Positions 1-10,524 of a DNA stretch of 64,000 bases are shown here, in pieces. The translations under genes and the position numbers were made by a program. Each line of letters begins with the position of its first letter. The stretch's first letter is position 1. The notes under the pieces are model-generated. The model had not been told where the DNA came from, did not search any database, and worked only from the letters and a program-made list of their open reading frames with translations. The stretch comes from Eutypella sp. D-1 (Eukaryota > Ascomycota > Sordariomycetes > Xylariales > Diatrypaceae), in contig JAJTTP010000009.1 of assembly GCA_023313575.1 (NCBI GenBank), positions 1,674,001-1,738,000 of the forward strand. The letters run 5' to 3'.

Positions 1-2440
1 AGGGCGCAGCGGGTCGCCGACCATGCACTCGCGATTAAGGAGAAGATGGAGGCCCAACTCGTCGAGTGGGGGGCCATGCTGGCCGGCCTGGGTCACGAGC
101 CCATGCCCCGGAATCACTCACCACGCGCGACGAAAAAGGCTCGTCGGAGCTCAAGCTTCGGTCGTGGCGGCGCCCAGTGGAGACGGAGGGACTCGATAGA
201 TGTCGAGGCTATGGCACACCAGGAGGGTAGACTGCCTCCTATCTGGGAGACGAAGCCGTATCCACGCGAGACGCTGAAGTAGGTCTCGTACAAGCTTTAT
301 TGATATTATAGGTCGTGAGGATGCTAACAGGTGCGTCCTTGATAGCCGTGAAGAGATCCTCGCGATATGTTCCGAGGCAACGGAAAGCATCGGCGACTCT
401 CCAGATCTTGGCCCGCCCCCTGTCTCTCGCTTTGTTGATGAGGATCCGGTCAAGATCGACCTACCCATGCGATCACCTTCAGAAAATGGTGAATCGTCCA
501 CACTCGCCGAGTCAGCTACTATTCCCGCCGCGAGAACCAAATCCGCAACTAGGAGACTGGAGGAGGCATTCGCGACTGGAGAGTCGACCGAGGTGAAGCC
601 CGAGCAATCGGCTAAGAAGGAACCCAGCGTTCCCTTGACCGAGAAAGAGCCAGAATCGAATTCCACCTCGAGAACAGAGCCGCCCGCCGGCGAATCATCA
701 TCTCTAGCTAATACTCAGGCTGCTAAGCCCAACCTGAAGAGGAAGTCCCGGGACGAGGAGGAGCACAACTCGATCGTGGTTCGAGCAGGAAACCCACCAG
801 CTCCCATCCGTATGCCTGCAACGATAACAGCAACGACAACGACAACCCAGCCCGAGAAGCCCGCCGTTTTCAAGGACCGGACCACCAACAGGCCAATCAA
901 GGAGCTGTCATCGATAAAGAAGGATGGGCGGGTGAAGTCGAAGAGCGCCAACTCCACCACAGTGACGAGTGGAACCCAGAGGAGGCCGCTGGGCACCAAG
1001 AGCTCAAACGAGAACCTCAACTCCCCGAAGAAGGTGGCGGCAGGCAAGCCGAACGCCCACGCAAACGTAGATGAGGTTGCCAAAGCGAAGGCGGACACGA
1101 GACGCGAGGAACACGCAAAGAGCCGGGCGGAAGCTAGGAAAGCGAGAGAGAAGGCAAGGGCCGTGACGTCTGCCCCCGTCCTTGCGATACCGACGCCCTT
1201 GGAGCCAGTCATTCCCGAACAGGCACACTCCATCGAGATCGATTCGCCAGTAGATATGGCATCACAAGACCTGCAGCCACCCGAGCCCGAACCCGAGCCC
1301 GAGCCAGACAGCAACCACCAGCAACACGAGGCGCGAGAGACGCCACACTCACCGGAGCCGCGGCGTTCCCCTTCCTCGTCATCGTCGGCGGCGATGCAGC
1401 AACAACAGGGGGGGGAGATCCGCGACACGCCGCCGCCGGTCGACATTTCGGCGCGGGGGGAAACGACGATGGGGAGCCGGCGGACGCGCACGCGCGGGGC
1501 GGCCGTTAGCTACGCGGAGCCCAACCTGCGCGACAAGATGCGTAGGCCCACGAAGCAACTCCTCGACGCCGTCTCGGGCGAGGGCAAGAGCCATATGCGT
1601 CGCGCCAGCCAGTCGAGGGTGTCGTCGGCCGACAGCCTGAACCCAACTCCCGGCTCTGCTCTGTCCGCCGCCGCGCCCCCATCCGCACCCTCGGCGAAAT
1701 CCACGTCGGAGAAGTACGTCCGCGAGGCTAGGGCCGTCGAGGACGCCGCCAGGGCCAGGGAGCTGCACATGCCAAACAGCCCGCTCGCGCAGAAGACCTC
1801 GAGCCGCACCTCCGCCAGCTCAGCCCCCTCCCCCCATAACGACCACGACCGCGCCCGTGACGAGACCTCCACGCTGCTCCCGACGACCGTGGTCACGGAC
1901 CGCAATCGAAAACGGAGCTCCTCCACAGCCGCCCCCGAACCCCCGACTCGCCGGCTCGACGAAGTCGCCAAACGCGAGGCCGAGGTCGCGCGCATGTTCG
2001 ACGGCCCCGACGACACTATCGAGATGCAGGTGAACCCGCCGCCTCCGCAGCAACAGGAGGAACACCAAGAGGAGCCCCCCGTGAAGAACTCTTCCTCGCG
2101 TACCGGGCGGGCATCCAGGCGTCTTTCTTCGATAACAAGGGAGGAAGACCTGGCGGACGCCGCGTCCGAGGCGGCGCGGCACGAGAAGAAGACGGCGGGC
2201 GCTCCTGCCAGGGTTAGCGGCAGGAAGAGGGCGTCGATGATGGCGCTCAGCGGCGGAGGAGGAGGCAGGTCGTCGAGAGTCGTGGCGGATCCTGATCCCG
2301 ATACTAGTAGTTCCGTGGACGGGGATAGCGGACTCGCAGCGGCGGCGGCGGCGGACACAGCGGGGGATTCGGCGATGTCAGGAGCGGGAGCGGCGGCTAG
2401 GGAGAGGGCGTCTGCGAGGCGTCGGAGTATGATGTTATGA
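1..2440 (+). CDS. sgo1: Shugoshin, 5'-truncated by window edge
   Basis: Protector of centromeric cohesin in mitosis and meiosis; shugoshins recruit PP2A and the chromosomal passenger complex at centromeres. The gene runs in from the left edge already in frame. Exon 1 is <1-278, the intron 279-345 (GTAGGT donor, CTAAC branch-like site at 323-327, TAG acceptor) and exon 2 346-2440, giving 790 visible residues. The visible N-terminus is the end of the helical region (KEKMEAQLVEWGAMLAGLG) followed by a conserved block, GRLPPIWETKPYPRETLNRE, that is joined across the intron (AA|C = Asn). The diagnostic C-terminal SGO motif, with SYAEPNLRDKMRRP, is encoded at about 1469-1558. The rest is low-complexity, Ser/Pro/Glu-rich and disordered, including an EP repeat near 1290-1310. 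The upstream coiled-coil start is missing from the window. Long antisense frames here are by-products of GC-rich codons. Confidence 0.92.
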
Positions 2441-3438
2441 ACTGATTAAACAAACCGCGGCTTTGGGGTTTTGGTCGTGGGGCTATTTGCTATTTGTACC
2501 ATTCTCTTTCCTTTTCTTTTTTTTATATCCGCGTGTGGGGGGGCATGATCACTGATTCATCGCATTCTTGCTTTGAGGGGCCGGAGGGGAAAACTGTAGA
2601 TGGTTGGGGCGGTTTTCTTCTCTTTTTCATGAGCACGCTTGGCGTTGTCTGTCCTCTCCTTTGCTTTTCTTCTGATTTCCTACCTAGTCCCCCATGCCTC
2701 CTGGTCATCTAATCGAGTCCACGGTGGGAGGGGGAAACTGCGAGTTGTGTATATGGGTTGGGGAATGAATAAATGTCAGGTTTTTATTGTTTATTTAATT
2801 TGCCTGCCTGCCTATCTCCCTGTCCGTACCAGTGACCTCCAACTTTTTTTTATTGTCACGAATACGTTATATAGAGTAGGGATGAAGTGGTGTTACTCGG
2901 GTTTGCCTTTTAGAGTTTTGTGTAGAGTCTTTGCTGTGGTTGTTCTCTGTATGCTCTTCTTTTTTCATCATTCATAGCGTTGGAAGTCCGAGTAGAGTAG
3001 GTAGGTAGGTAGTGGCAGCAAGCCCTCCCATTCTTTTTACCATCACCTCAGGATATACCAAAAACTCGCACATGCGGCCCATTCTTTTTTTTTCTATTTT
3101 CAACGTGGCCCAGATGAGACGATAGCATGGCGTGTTCAAGGGCAGACGGACCGGCTGGCTATGTAAAATGCACGGACGGAGTGGTTTGGTATCGTGTCGT
3201 ATATATCAATATATTTATCCCTTTCGTGACGAAGTACCATTGGAAAGAGAAAGCTTATAATCAACGAACAATCGCACGCCTGATGACCGACCAACCCCTT
3301 TAAGCTCCTAGGCAGCAAGCACATAGGTTATATATGCATGTCTCTCCACGGGAAAAGGCAGGCCTGACTTGGGCCGCCATCCACATAAAAACTCCTCATC
3401 ATTTTCTTTTTCTTTCGTGGTATCCGCGCAATACGCTA
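2441..3438. other. Convergent intergenic region, sgo1 / vps29
   Basis: No gene seen. The region is T-rich and holds the 3' ends of two convergent genes. It has an AATAAA hexamer at 2768-2773 that could serve sgo1, and four TAGG-type tandem units at 2998-3012. Short frames here lack codon bias and domain content. Confidence 0.6.
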
Positions 3439-4273
3439 TCATGATGATGACGAGGAAGATCCTGCTGCTGCTGTCGGTTCTACCGGCTTTGTGTAGGTCA
3501 CCTTCTCCACCGCGACGTTCTCGACCCCCTTCTCGTCTTTCCTCAACTGGTATACGTAGAGTGTGAGGGATATGCCCTGGACCTGTTTGTGGAGAGAGGG
3601 GGCGTCATCAGCTTTGTAACTCCTTATGAGATCTTGAAGAGTGGCACTACACTCGGAGAGAGGGAGACCAAAGAAAAAAAAGACTCACATCCATCAGACA
3701 GAAACTGGGGACCATCTCCTCGTTCTCAGAGGCGAGCCAGCCGGTAGTAGGGGCGCCGGTGGCGCTGCCGGGGTTGACGAAGAACTTGTCCATGTACTCG
3801 AAGGCGTCGAAGCGGTGTGTGCCAGCGTAGCAGAGGACGTCGACGTCGAGCTTGTGGGCCTCGGCGAGCAGGAGATCGGGCTCGGTGGAGACGAGGGTGA
3901 AGCCCTCGACGAAGCCGATGCGCAGCGACCCGTGCGTGACCACCTGCGACAGCGGTAGCGACGTCGCTTCCACGTCGAACCGCCCCTTGACGATCTTCAG
4001 GTCCGGCGCGATCGACCGCAGGTACTCGTACGTATGCCTGTCCGTCAGGTTTCCTAGACACAGCGTCTGTCCGATCTTCCCCGGCGTGAGGAGCTTCTTG
4101 AACTGTTTATGGCTTGGGTTGCGGCGCGCGGATGACGCGGCGCGACGACGTGCTCGTTAGACACTAGGCAGGGGGGGCCATAGGGGAAGAGAGAGGAGGC
4201 GCACCTTGGGAGGTATGTCGAGGGCGCGGTCTGGGATATGGAGGTCCCCTATGACGAGGATGAGGAAAGCCAT
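3439..4273 (-). CDS. vps29: Retromer subunit VPS29
   Basis: Core retromer subunit; with Vps35 and Vps26 it recycles cargo receptors from endosomes to the Golgi. Read on the minus strand: exon 1 4273-4205, intron 4204-4103, exon 2 4102-3689, intron 3688-3583 (GTGAGT donor), exon 3 3582-3439, total 208 aa, the usual size for fungal Vps29. The start MAFLILVIGDLHIPDRALDI begins the metallophosphoesterase-like fold, with D10 and H12 visible. FKKLLTPGKIGQTLCLGNLT follows directly after intron 1. Further landmarks are N41, D66, H80 in VVTHGSLRIG, and NPGSATGA. The C-terminus ends in a serine run. The segment aligned to the usual GHTH metal motif reads AGTH, so one histidine ligand is absent, consistent with a non-catalytic scaffold. 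It faces agx1 head-to-head across 1.27 kb. Confidence 0.93.
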
Positions 4274-4330
4274 CGCGGGAGTACAAGCAGTGATCGTAGT
4301 GATCGTCTACCTCCGTGCGGTACGGTACGG

Positions 4331-4366
4331 AATCAGAATCGGAATCGGAATCGGTATCGGTATCGG
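4331..4366. repeat. Hexanucleotide tandem repeat (AATCGG/TATCGG)
   Basis: Six consecutive 6-bp units: AATCAG, three AATCGG, then two TATCGG. It lies about 60 bp upstream of the vps29 start codon, probably in its promoter or leader. Confidence 0.85.
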
Positions 4367-5213
4367 TATAGAATCGGCAGTATAGGATCGGTGACGGCGG
4401 GGTGCTGTCCAGCCCTAGGGAATGCGGTCGGCTCTATGCCGGATTCCTCGACCTGGGCAGGCGGTGACGGAGGCTTTTTTGTTTTTTCCTAAGGGGGGAG
4501 GCAGCACAGACAGGTCAGTTTTTGGTAGTTGGTAGTCGTTGACTTGTAACTATCTCACACACGATGTTCGCACTACGTAATTGGTAAGGGAGAGAGAGAC
4601 GCGAACTGCCCATCCGATAAGCTGGGCCAGGTACCGTACCTACCTACGTCCCGACCTAGCTCTTAGTAGGTACCTAGTATGCTGGTATACTTACTACAAG
4701 TACTTACTGTAGGTAGGCATGTTTGGTGGAACTGCAAGTGAGATCACACCCGACCCTTAACAGCCCTCTAGGTGGATACTAGGTAGCTCATAGATAAGGC
4801 CGATAAGACATGTCTACAGGTACGATGCAGATATCAGGCAGCAGCTGAATGAGGTCTAGTTCCAAGGTTCAAATGAACCCCTGCATTTTACCACGTTGAA
4901 TACTTAGGTAAGAGCTGGCGGGCCCTGACCTATGTGTTCATGGGGATTTCGGGATTAGTCAGGAAATCGGCAAGTCTCCCGATTTGTATCGTTTAAGGCA
5001 GGCATGGTATCGCCTGTTGACGGCAAGGGCGACCGATTTCTTTAGGTAAGGTAAAATATATTTGGAATTAGATTCCCTGCGACACCGCTGCTTCCCCAAA
5101 TCTGGACGGATTTCTCTCGGTGTCGCTCGCTGGTAATTACCGAGTTTTTATTTTCCAAATCTATCCCGAAGTCTTTCCTGGGGTACTTGGGCAGGTAAGT
5201 AACAAATTCCTGA

Positions 5214-5235
5214 AGAGAGAGAGAGAGAGAGAGAG
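5214..5235. repeat. AG dinucleotide microsatellite
   Basis: Eleven AG units, then a GGGAGGG purine stretch. It lies in the agx1 upstream region, about 310 bp before the first ATG. Confidence 0.9.
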
Positions 5236-5543
5236 GGAGGGACAGAAATACACGGACTTCTCTGGCCTTTTTCGGGGATTTTCCCAAGCTTTTTCTTTTT
5301 CTTTTTCTTTTCTATTATACATAAACCAGGTAAAAACGCCTATCAGGAAGGGACTCTAACGCTTTACAGAGATCCCCCTAAGCTCCAAAAAACATTCCAA
5401 CTGGAGGGACTTCCGTCTCTAATTACTGAAGGATACAACGTATAACGTAAACCTTGAAACTGGCTTGCACACGGAGCTTGAGGGCCCCGCGGGTACTACT
5501 CGCCGCTGCCGGCTTCGGTAGCCCTGGTACATCCCGAGGTACC

Positions 5544-7206
5544 ATGACCCCGCTACGCCCCAGCGCTGCCAACCCCGCGTCGTCATCGGCACCAGCCCGA
5601 ATTGGCCTTCTTTCACGACACCTTGCTACCGCTACATTTTCTACTACTACTACTACTACTACTCCTTCCAATAACAACAATACCAACAACAACAGTAGTA
5701 GTAACACCTCTCTGACTTCTTCTCACCATCGCCGCTTTTCATCCTCGCAGTCCACCAAAATGTCGTCCCAACCAGAACACCCCGCCTTGCTCATTCCCGG
5801 TCCCATCGAGTTCGACGATGCCGTCCTGCAGTCTATGAGCCACTTCAGGTTTGTCTCTCGCCTCCTTTTTTCTTCTTCTCGTTTTTTCTACGTATGATTC
5901 ACGCACAATACGCATGCGTACATGAAATTTCTTAGTCTAACCTCCCCATCATAGTGAGTCTCATGTAGGCCCCGGCTTCGTATCAACCTTCGGCGATGTC
6001 CTATCCATGCTGCGGAAGCTGTTCCAAACCACCTCGCCCTCCTCGCAATCATTCGTTATATCCGGTTCCGGCACGCTAGGATGGGATATCGTCTCTGCCA
6101 ATCTGGTCGAGCCTGGCGAGGATGCCCTCGTTCTCAGCACAGGCTACTTTGGCGACGGCTTCGCTGATTGTCTGAAGACCTACGGTGCGAACGTCGACAT
6201 ACTCAAGGCCCCGGAGGTTGGCGGTCGCCCCCAGCTACCTGAGATTGAAGCCGCCCTGAAGAGCAAGAAGTATAAGGTCATCACCGTCACCCACGTCGAC
6301 ACGTCGACCGGTGTCTTAAGCGAGATCCCCAACCTATCCCAGTTGATCAGGAAGGTCTCCCCCGATACCCTTCTCGTAGTCGACGGCGTGTGCAGTGTGG
6401 CCTGCGAGGAGATCGCCTTCGATGCATGGGATGTCGACGCTGTGGTGACCGCTAGCCAGAAGGCTATCGGCTGCCCTGCTGGCTTGTCTATTTCGATGTT
6501 TAGCGGGAGGGCTATCGAGGCCTTCAAGGCGAGGAAGACCCCGCCTGCGACCTACTTCGCCTCTATCAAGAACTGGCTGCCCAGTATGTTAATCGAGATT
6601 TACCTTTCTCTGCCCTATTTTTATTCAGACATTTCAGACACTAATAAATATCAGTCATGCAAAACTACGAGGCCAAGAAGCCGTCCTACTTCGCGACACC
6701 GTCGCCGCAGCTGATCCATGCGCTGCACACGGCGCTAAGCCAGATCCTTGCCAAGCCCCTTTCCGAGCGGTTCGCCAAGCACAAGGAGGTGTCAGACAAG
6801 ATCAAGAAGGCCGTGACCGACCTGGGTTTAAAGCAGGTCGCCCTCAGCCCCGAGGACCAGGCACATGCCATGACGGCCATGTACCTCCCCGAGACGATCA
6901 AGGCCACCGACATTCTCCCGAAGCTGGCCAAGAGCGGCGTCATCTTCGCTGGCGGTATCCACAAGGAGATCGCACCCAAGTATATCCGCTTCGGGCACAT
7001 GGGTGTTAGCGTGGTATGTGGATAATTTCCTCATGTGTATCCTGTGTGCCCTCGTTACAACCCCTCTCGGTTGAGTGAATGGTGTAAGAAAGAAAGAATG
7101 AATGAAAGGCTGACCGTACCAGACCGACCCGTCGAGAACCGATATCGACCGCGCCATCGAAGCCCTGAAGAACGGCCTGTCCGAATGCGGCTACCAAAAG
7201 GCGTAG
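5544..7206 (+). CDS. agx1: Alanine-glyoxylate aminotransferase (class V, PLP)
   Basis: Transfers the amino group of alanine to glyoxylate to give glycine and pyruvate. Exons 5544-5848, 5955-6583, 6655-7013 and 7123-7206; introns of 106, 71 and 109 nt. The first in-frame ATG after an upstream stop (5448-5450) is 5544, giving 458 aa. A second in-frame ATG at 5760 (Met73) gives 386 aa, close to the length of yeast Agx1. The 72-residue extension is rich in Ser, Thr, Arg and Asn, lacks acidic residues, contains a Thr run from an ACT repeat (5642-5667) and ends in RRFSSSQSTK, like a mitochondrial presequence. The core begins HPALLIPGPIEFDD. The PLP lysine is in TASQKAIGCPAG (K271, codon 6460-6462), after the VDGVCSVACEE strand. 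The C-terminus, GYQKA, is not a peroxisomal PTS1. The gene lies upstream of xpo1 on the same strand, 3.3 kb apart. Confidence 0.93.
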
Positions 7207-8208
7207 ATAAAACGAAATACCTACGCCAGGTGCTTCCAAGAGATTGGGGGTTGTAGAACAAGAATCAAGTATAAATGTTCGATATGTCTCCCAGGTAGAT
7301 ATTGGCGCGTAAGAAACTCATATACACAGTGTAAGAAATATAAATTCAGAGTTGGCTCTCGAAAAAGAATGAAAGAAAAAAAGAATCCTATACCGGGCCT
7401 TGAGGCCATGAGTATCAGTCAGGATTGCCTCGACTTGTCGTGCAACCATACTTATAGAGCGCGGTTTCGTAACTTCCAGGTGGCCCGAGGTGAACAAAAC
7501 GAAAATGATGTCATGTCATGTAGTGTGTGTAGCAAAATAGAAATGGTCAACAACACAAAAAGCAGCATTAACAAAAAAAAAAACTACCGATCTTCGTCCC
7601 GTAGATCAAAATTGAATAAAATAAACGGATACGATTTTCGGTGTTGTGTGTGTTGTGTGCTGTTGCGAATTTGGGGACTTGGCGCGGATGGACCCCCTCC
7701 CTCACGGCCCCGCAGCTCCGTGTCGGAAAGCCCATGCTCTCCGATATGTCCGGGTCTACTCGGTGATTTTGTGGGGCTCATCTCCCCATCTCGATTCCCC
7801 CCCCCCCCCCACACTATCGTTCTCTGCCCATTGTTGATGGATCTTTTACCTACCGCCTATTTAGGATATAGCGAGGGTGACGATTGCGCTTCTTCTTTTA
7901 GTGAGTCTCTGATGGTGATGATGATGATGAAGGCCGTCGCCCGGTCCGCCTGCCTTCGTCCTGTCTGCCTTACCTACTTCGACCCCTCTCTGACAGGTCA
8001 CTTGCTCGTGATCGCCAGCTCATCTATGGTGTGCGGTGCGGGTGTCGGGGAGGGGGAGAGGGGGAGGTCGCATTAATAATAATGGCTGGGCCACGTAGCA
8101 TCAGCGGCGGCCGGCGGGCGTAAAAACTTCCACCACCATTTCCTTAATACCTAAAGTAGGCTGAAGAGGCCCCCATCTTTCTTCCACTTTTCAGACTTAC
8201 GTGCCCGA

Positions 8209-8225
8209 CCCCCCCCCCCCCCCCC
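8209..8225. repeat. Poly-C run (C17)
   Basis: Uninterrupted run of 17 C, followed within 70 bp by several A8-A11 runs. Length is likely variable between isolates and prone to sequencing error. Confidence 0.9.
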
Positions 8226-10257
8226 AATCTCCGGGAAATGTTCTTGGGTTTCTCGAAAGAAGAAAAAGGGAAAAAAAATTCGGGAAAGCAAAAAAAAACC
8301 AAAAAAAAAAAACCAGTTTCGATCTTATGTCCTGTAGTTCCCGAGCGAGCCGCCTAATGAGAAGAGATCAGATGAGATGAGGTGGGAAGAACAGATTCAT
8401 TTATCTTTATGCTGATAAATCTATACTTTGATCATGTGGTTACTATTCTATGGGTAGTTTATAGATTAGTTTATAGATCACCTAAGTAGGAAGTTAATTG
8501 ATCCTAGGCAGGCTTCGGATTTTGATAGAATATGATACCAATTCAGTATTTGGCCTATGGTACAAGCAGCTGGCTTATTTAAACTCTCTGTAAGGTTTCC
8601 CCAAGTACCCCTCAATCTTATGTACCTAACCTTCTTATAGCAACTTTCCGGCCGGACGGATAACGCTGTACTATGCAAGTAGGGAGAGGGAGGGCTCTTC
8701 TTTCAGCTTTGCTTTTTTTTAAGGGGGAGGGCGGTTGGTTTGTCAGCTGTCATCTAATCACCTAGGCTGTAGTACATATTCATGTACAAAAGACCGATAG
8801 GGAAGTGGGCAGGTATGGAGGGGGAGGAGGAGGAGGAGAGTGTTGGGCCTCCCATTCCATCTAACTTGTCCTGCTGCCTCGGTATCCCTGCCTGGACGTT
8901 TTTGGTATATAGCTGAAGGGATAGCTGTCTCTCTGTGTAAATGACGCTATAAGCCCAGCTTTAAGCTGTAATTTCGCTATGGAAGTGGTTGGCAATATCT
9001 AAGTCTTTGAGTATGTACTTAAGTAGGGGGACAAAGAAAGGGCCCTGAAAAGGGACTGGTAATTAATGCTTATCAGATAAGAGGTCCCGTCTAATGGTTC
9101 ATGTATGATGTATTCATGTTGTCAACAAATAACCTTACCACCCCTCTTCAGTCACCTTGGAACATACAGATAGCCTTGCAACTATACTAAATGATATCGG
9201 GTACTTATAACATGCCAAAATCTGAGTGATATTAGTAAATCGGCCTCTAAGCGATATATTCATCTTGATAGGTTGACCAGGCGCCTATTAGGTAGCTTGT
9301 ACCCACTCTTCCTGCCACCTCCCACCTCACCTACCTGGTCTGGGTACGTACCTCTCACTCTAGTTAGGTAGTGAGACCAACCCGACCTGGAAAGCTCACC
9401 TGCATTATTGACTTTCAAAGTTCTTTAAAGTTGGTGCGGGGCAATGAAGGTTCCCAGGAGGTAGGACAGTAGCAGAGAGAGAGAGTACTTACATAATGAG
9501 ATGTACCCATGCATGTTTAGGTGGTAGCTGATGTCTGCTAATTTCTTTACCAACCTCCCTCCCCCTCGTGCCTTCCTGTCTGTCGGGTTGTTATATTGAT
9601 ATCTCTCTTGTCTTCACAGTCTTCACCTCAGGTGGACATTCACTATCACTTATAGTGTTTATGCATGCATGCGTGCTATGCTACATGAGTAGGTACTTAA
9701 GAATAGGCTACCTAGGTACTACCCAACTACTTGTATGGTAATTACATCCCCGCCTACCTGCCTATACTTAGCCTCGTAGGTATGTACTGACCTACTAGTT
9801 AGTAGAGTTAAGTAGCCCCAAAACCCACCTAAACCTGACCTGGGTTGGAAAGCTGTTGCACACTCTGTTGCTCCTCTTCCATACAACTGCCATCTCTTTT
9901 TTTTCTTCCTTTTTTCCAACAACCAAATTCTTAACGGCCTTTTATGATCTCCCCCCCACGTCTCCAGTACAATACCAACTTCTCATTTTCTCACCTTTTC
10001 ACCTCCTCCTCTCCAACAACAACAACAATAAACCACCAGTAGCTTCCTTTCTTCCAAACCGATCCTTTCATTGGTGAACAATCCTTTTTGATTTCCCATC
10101 CATTTCATCCTCACCCCCGCCTCCTCCTCCTTGTTGCCGCTATTAACTATCCTATCGGTACAAGTCGGTATACGATATACGTCACAAATCTTCACTCCCC
10201 CGCCTTTTATCTCCCGTGCCGCATTTCACTCTGGATACGACCAGACCAGGGATCAAA

Positions 10258-10366
10258 TAGAGAGAGAGCCAAAATCAGAGAAAGGACGAGAGAGAGATCG
10301 AGAGACAGAGAAAGAAAGAGAAAGCGTGCATCTTGCATGTGTATACCGTGCATCATCTTGCAGTAA
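10258..10366 (+). promoter_or_regulatory. xpo1 leader: purine tract and 9-codon uORF
   Basis: About 190-270 bp before the xpo1 ATG, the + strand is a 70-nt, almost pure GA tract (10258-10325). A short upstream ORF of nine codons plus stop follows (10337-10366, MCIPCIILQ). If transcription starts before 10337, the uORF would precede the main start and could lower or tune Xpo1 translation. The transcription start is not known from sequence, so a regulatory role is inferred. Confidence 0.4.
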
Positions 10367-10524
10367 TCTGCTCGGGCGCGTAGCACTCTCTACTGAGTAG
10401 CAGTCCACGATACTTCTCCAAATAAGCCTTCTTTGCTCACTCCCGATTCTACAATCTACAACCCACATACCTACGAACGCAACATCCTCCGTACATACAT
10501 CCACACACACATCTGCATACACAC

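Larger units (their letters stand above)
4274..5543. promoter_or_regulatory. Divergent promoter region, vps29 / agx1
   Basis: Between two divergent starts. No gene seen. It contains a hexanucleotide array (4331-4366), many TAGGTA/TACCTA words (4637-4645, 4667-4676, 4711-4720, 4769-4785), an AG dinucleotide run (5214-5235) and a T5C-type pyrimidine tract (5290-5312), the latter typical of fungal core promoters. I see no certain TATA box. Confidence 0.5.
7207..10524. other. Intergenic region, agx1 / xpo1
   Basis: 3.3 kb without a convincing gene. A long open frame at about 7369-8076 runs through an A tract, a C run and a GAT repeat and reads as low-complexity sequence; I treat it as agx1 3' flank. 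The stretch holds a GAT microsatellite (7911-7930), C17 (8209-8225), A-rich tracts (8268-8310), a GGA run (8823-8837) and several TAGGTA words, including a perfect TACCTAGGTA palindrome at 9709-9718. The last 300 bp are the xpo1 leader. Confidence 0.5.

Noticed and set aside
715..1491. 258-codon minus-strand frame opposite sgo1
   Set aside because: Same cause; no domain and fully inside a recognised sense exon.
1510..2358. 282-codon minus-strand frame opposite sgo1
   Set aside because: Low-complexity Ser/Ala/Cys/Gly translation created by the GC-rich sense codons of the disordered shugoshin tail.
5454..5543. Upstream extension of agx1 beginning at a TTG
   Set aside because: Starts just after an in-frame stop and has no ATG; non-ATG initiation is unlikely, so the start was set at 5544.
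7369..8076. 235-codon + frame downstream of agx1
   Set aside because: Translates A, C and GAT homopolymers into Lys, Pro and Met runs; no domain; best read as 3' flank.
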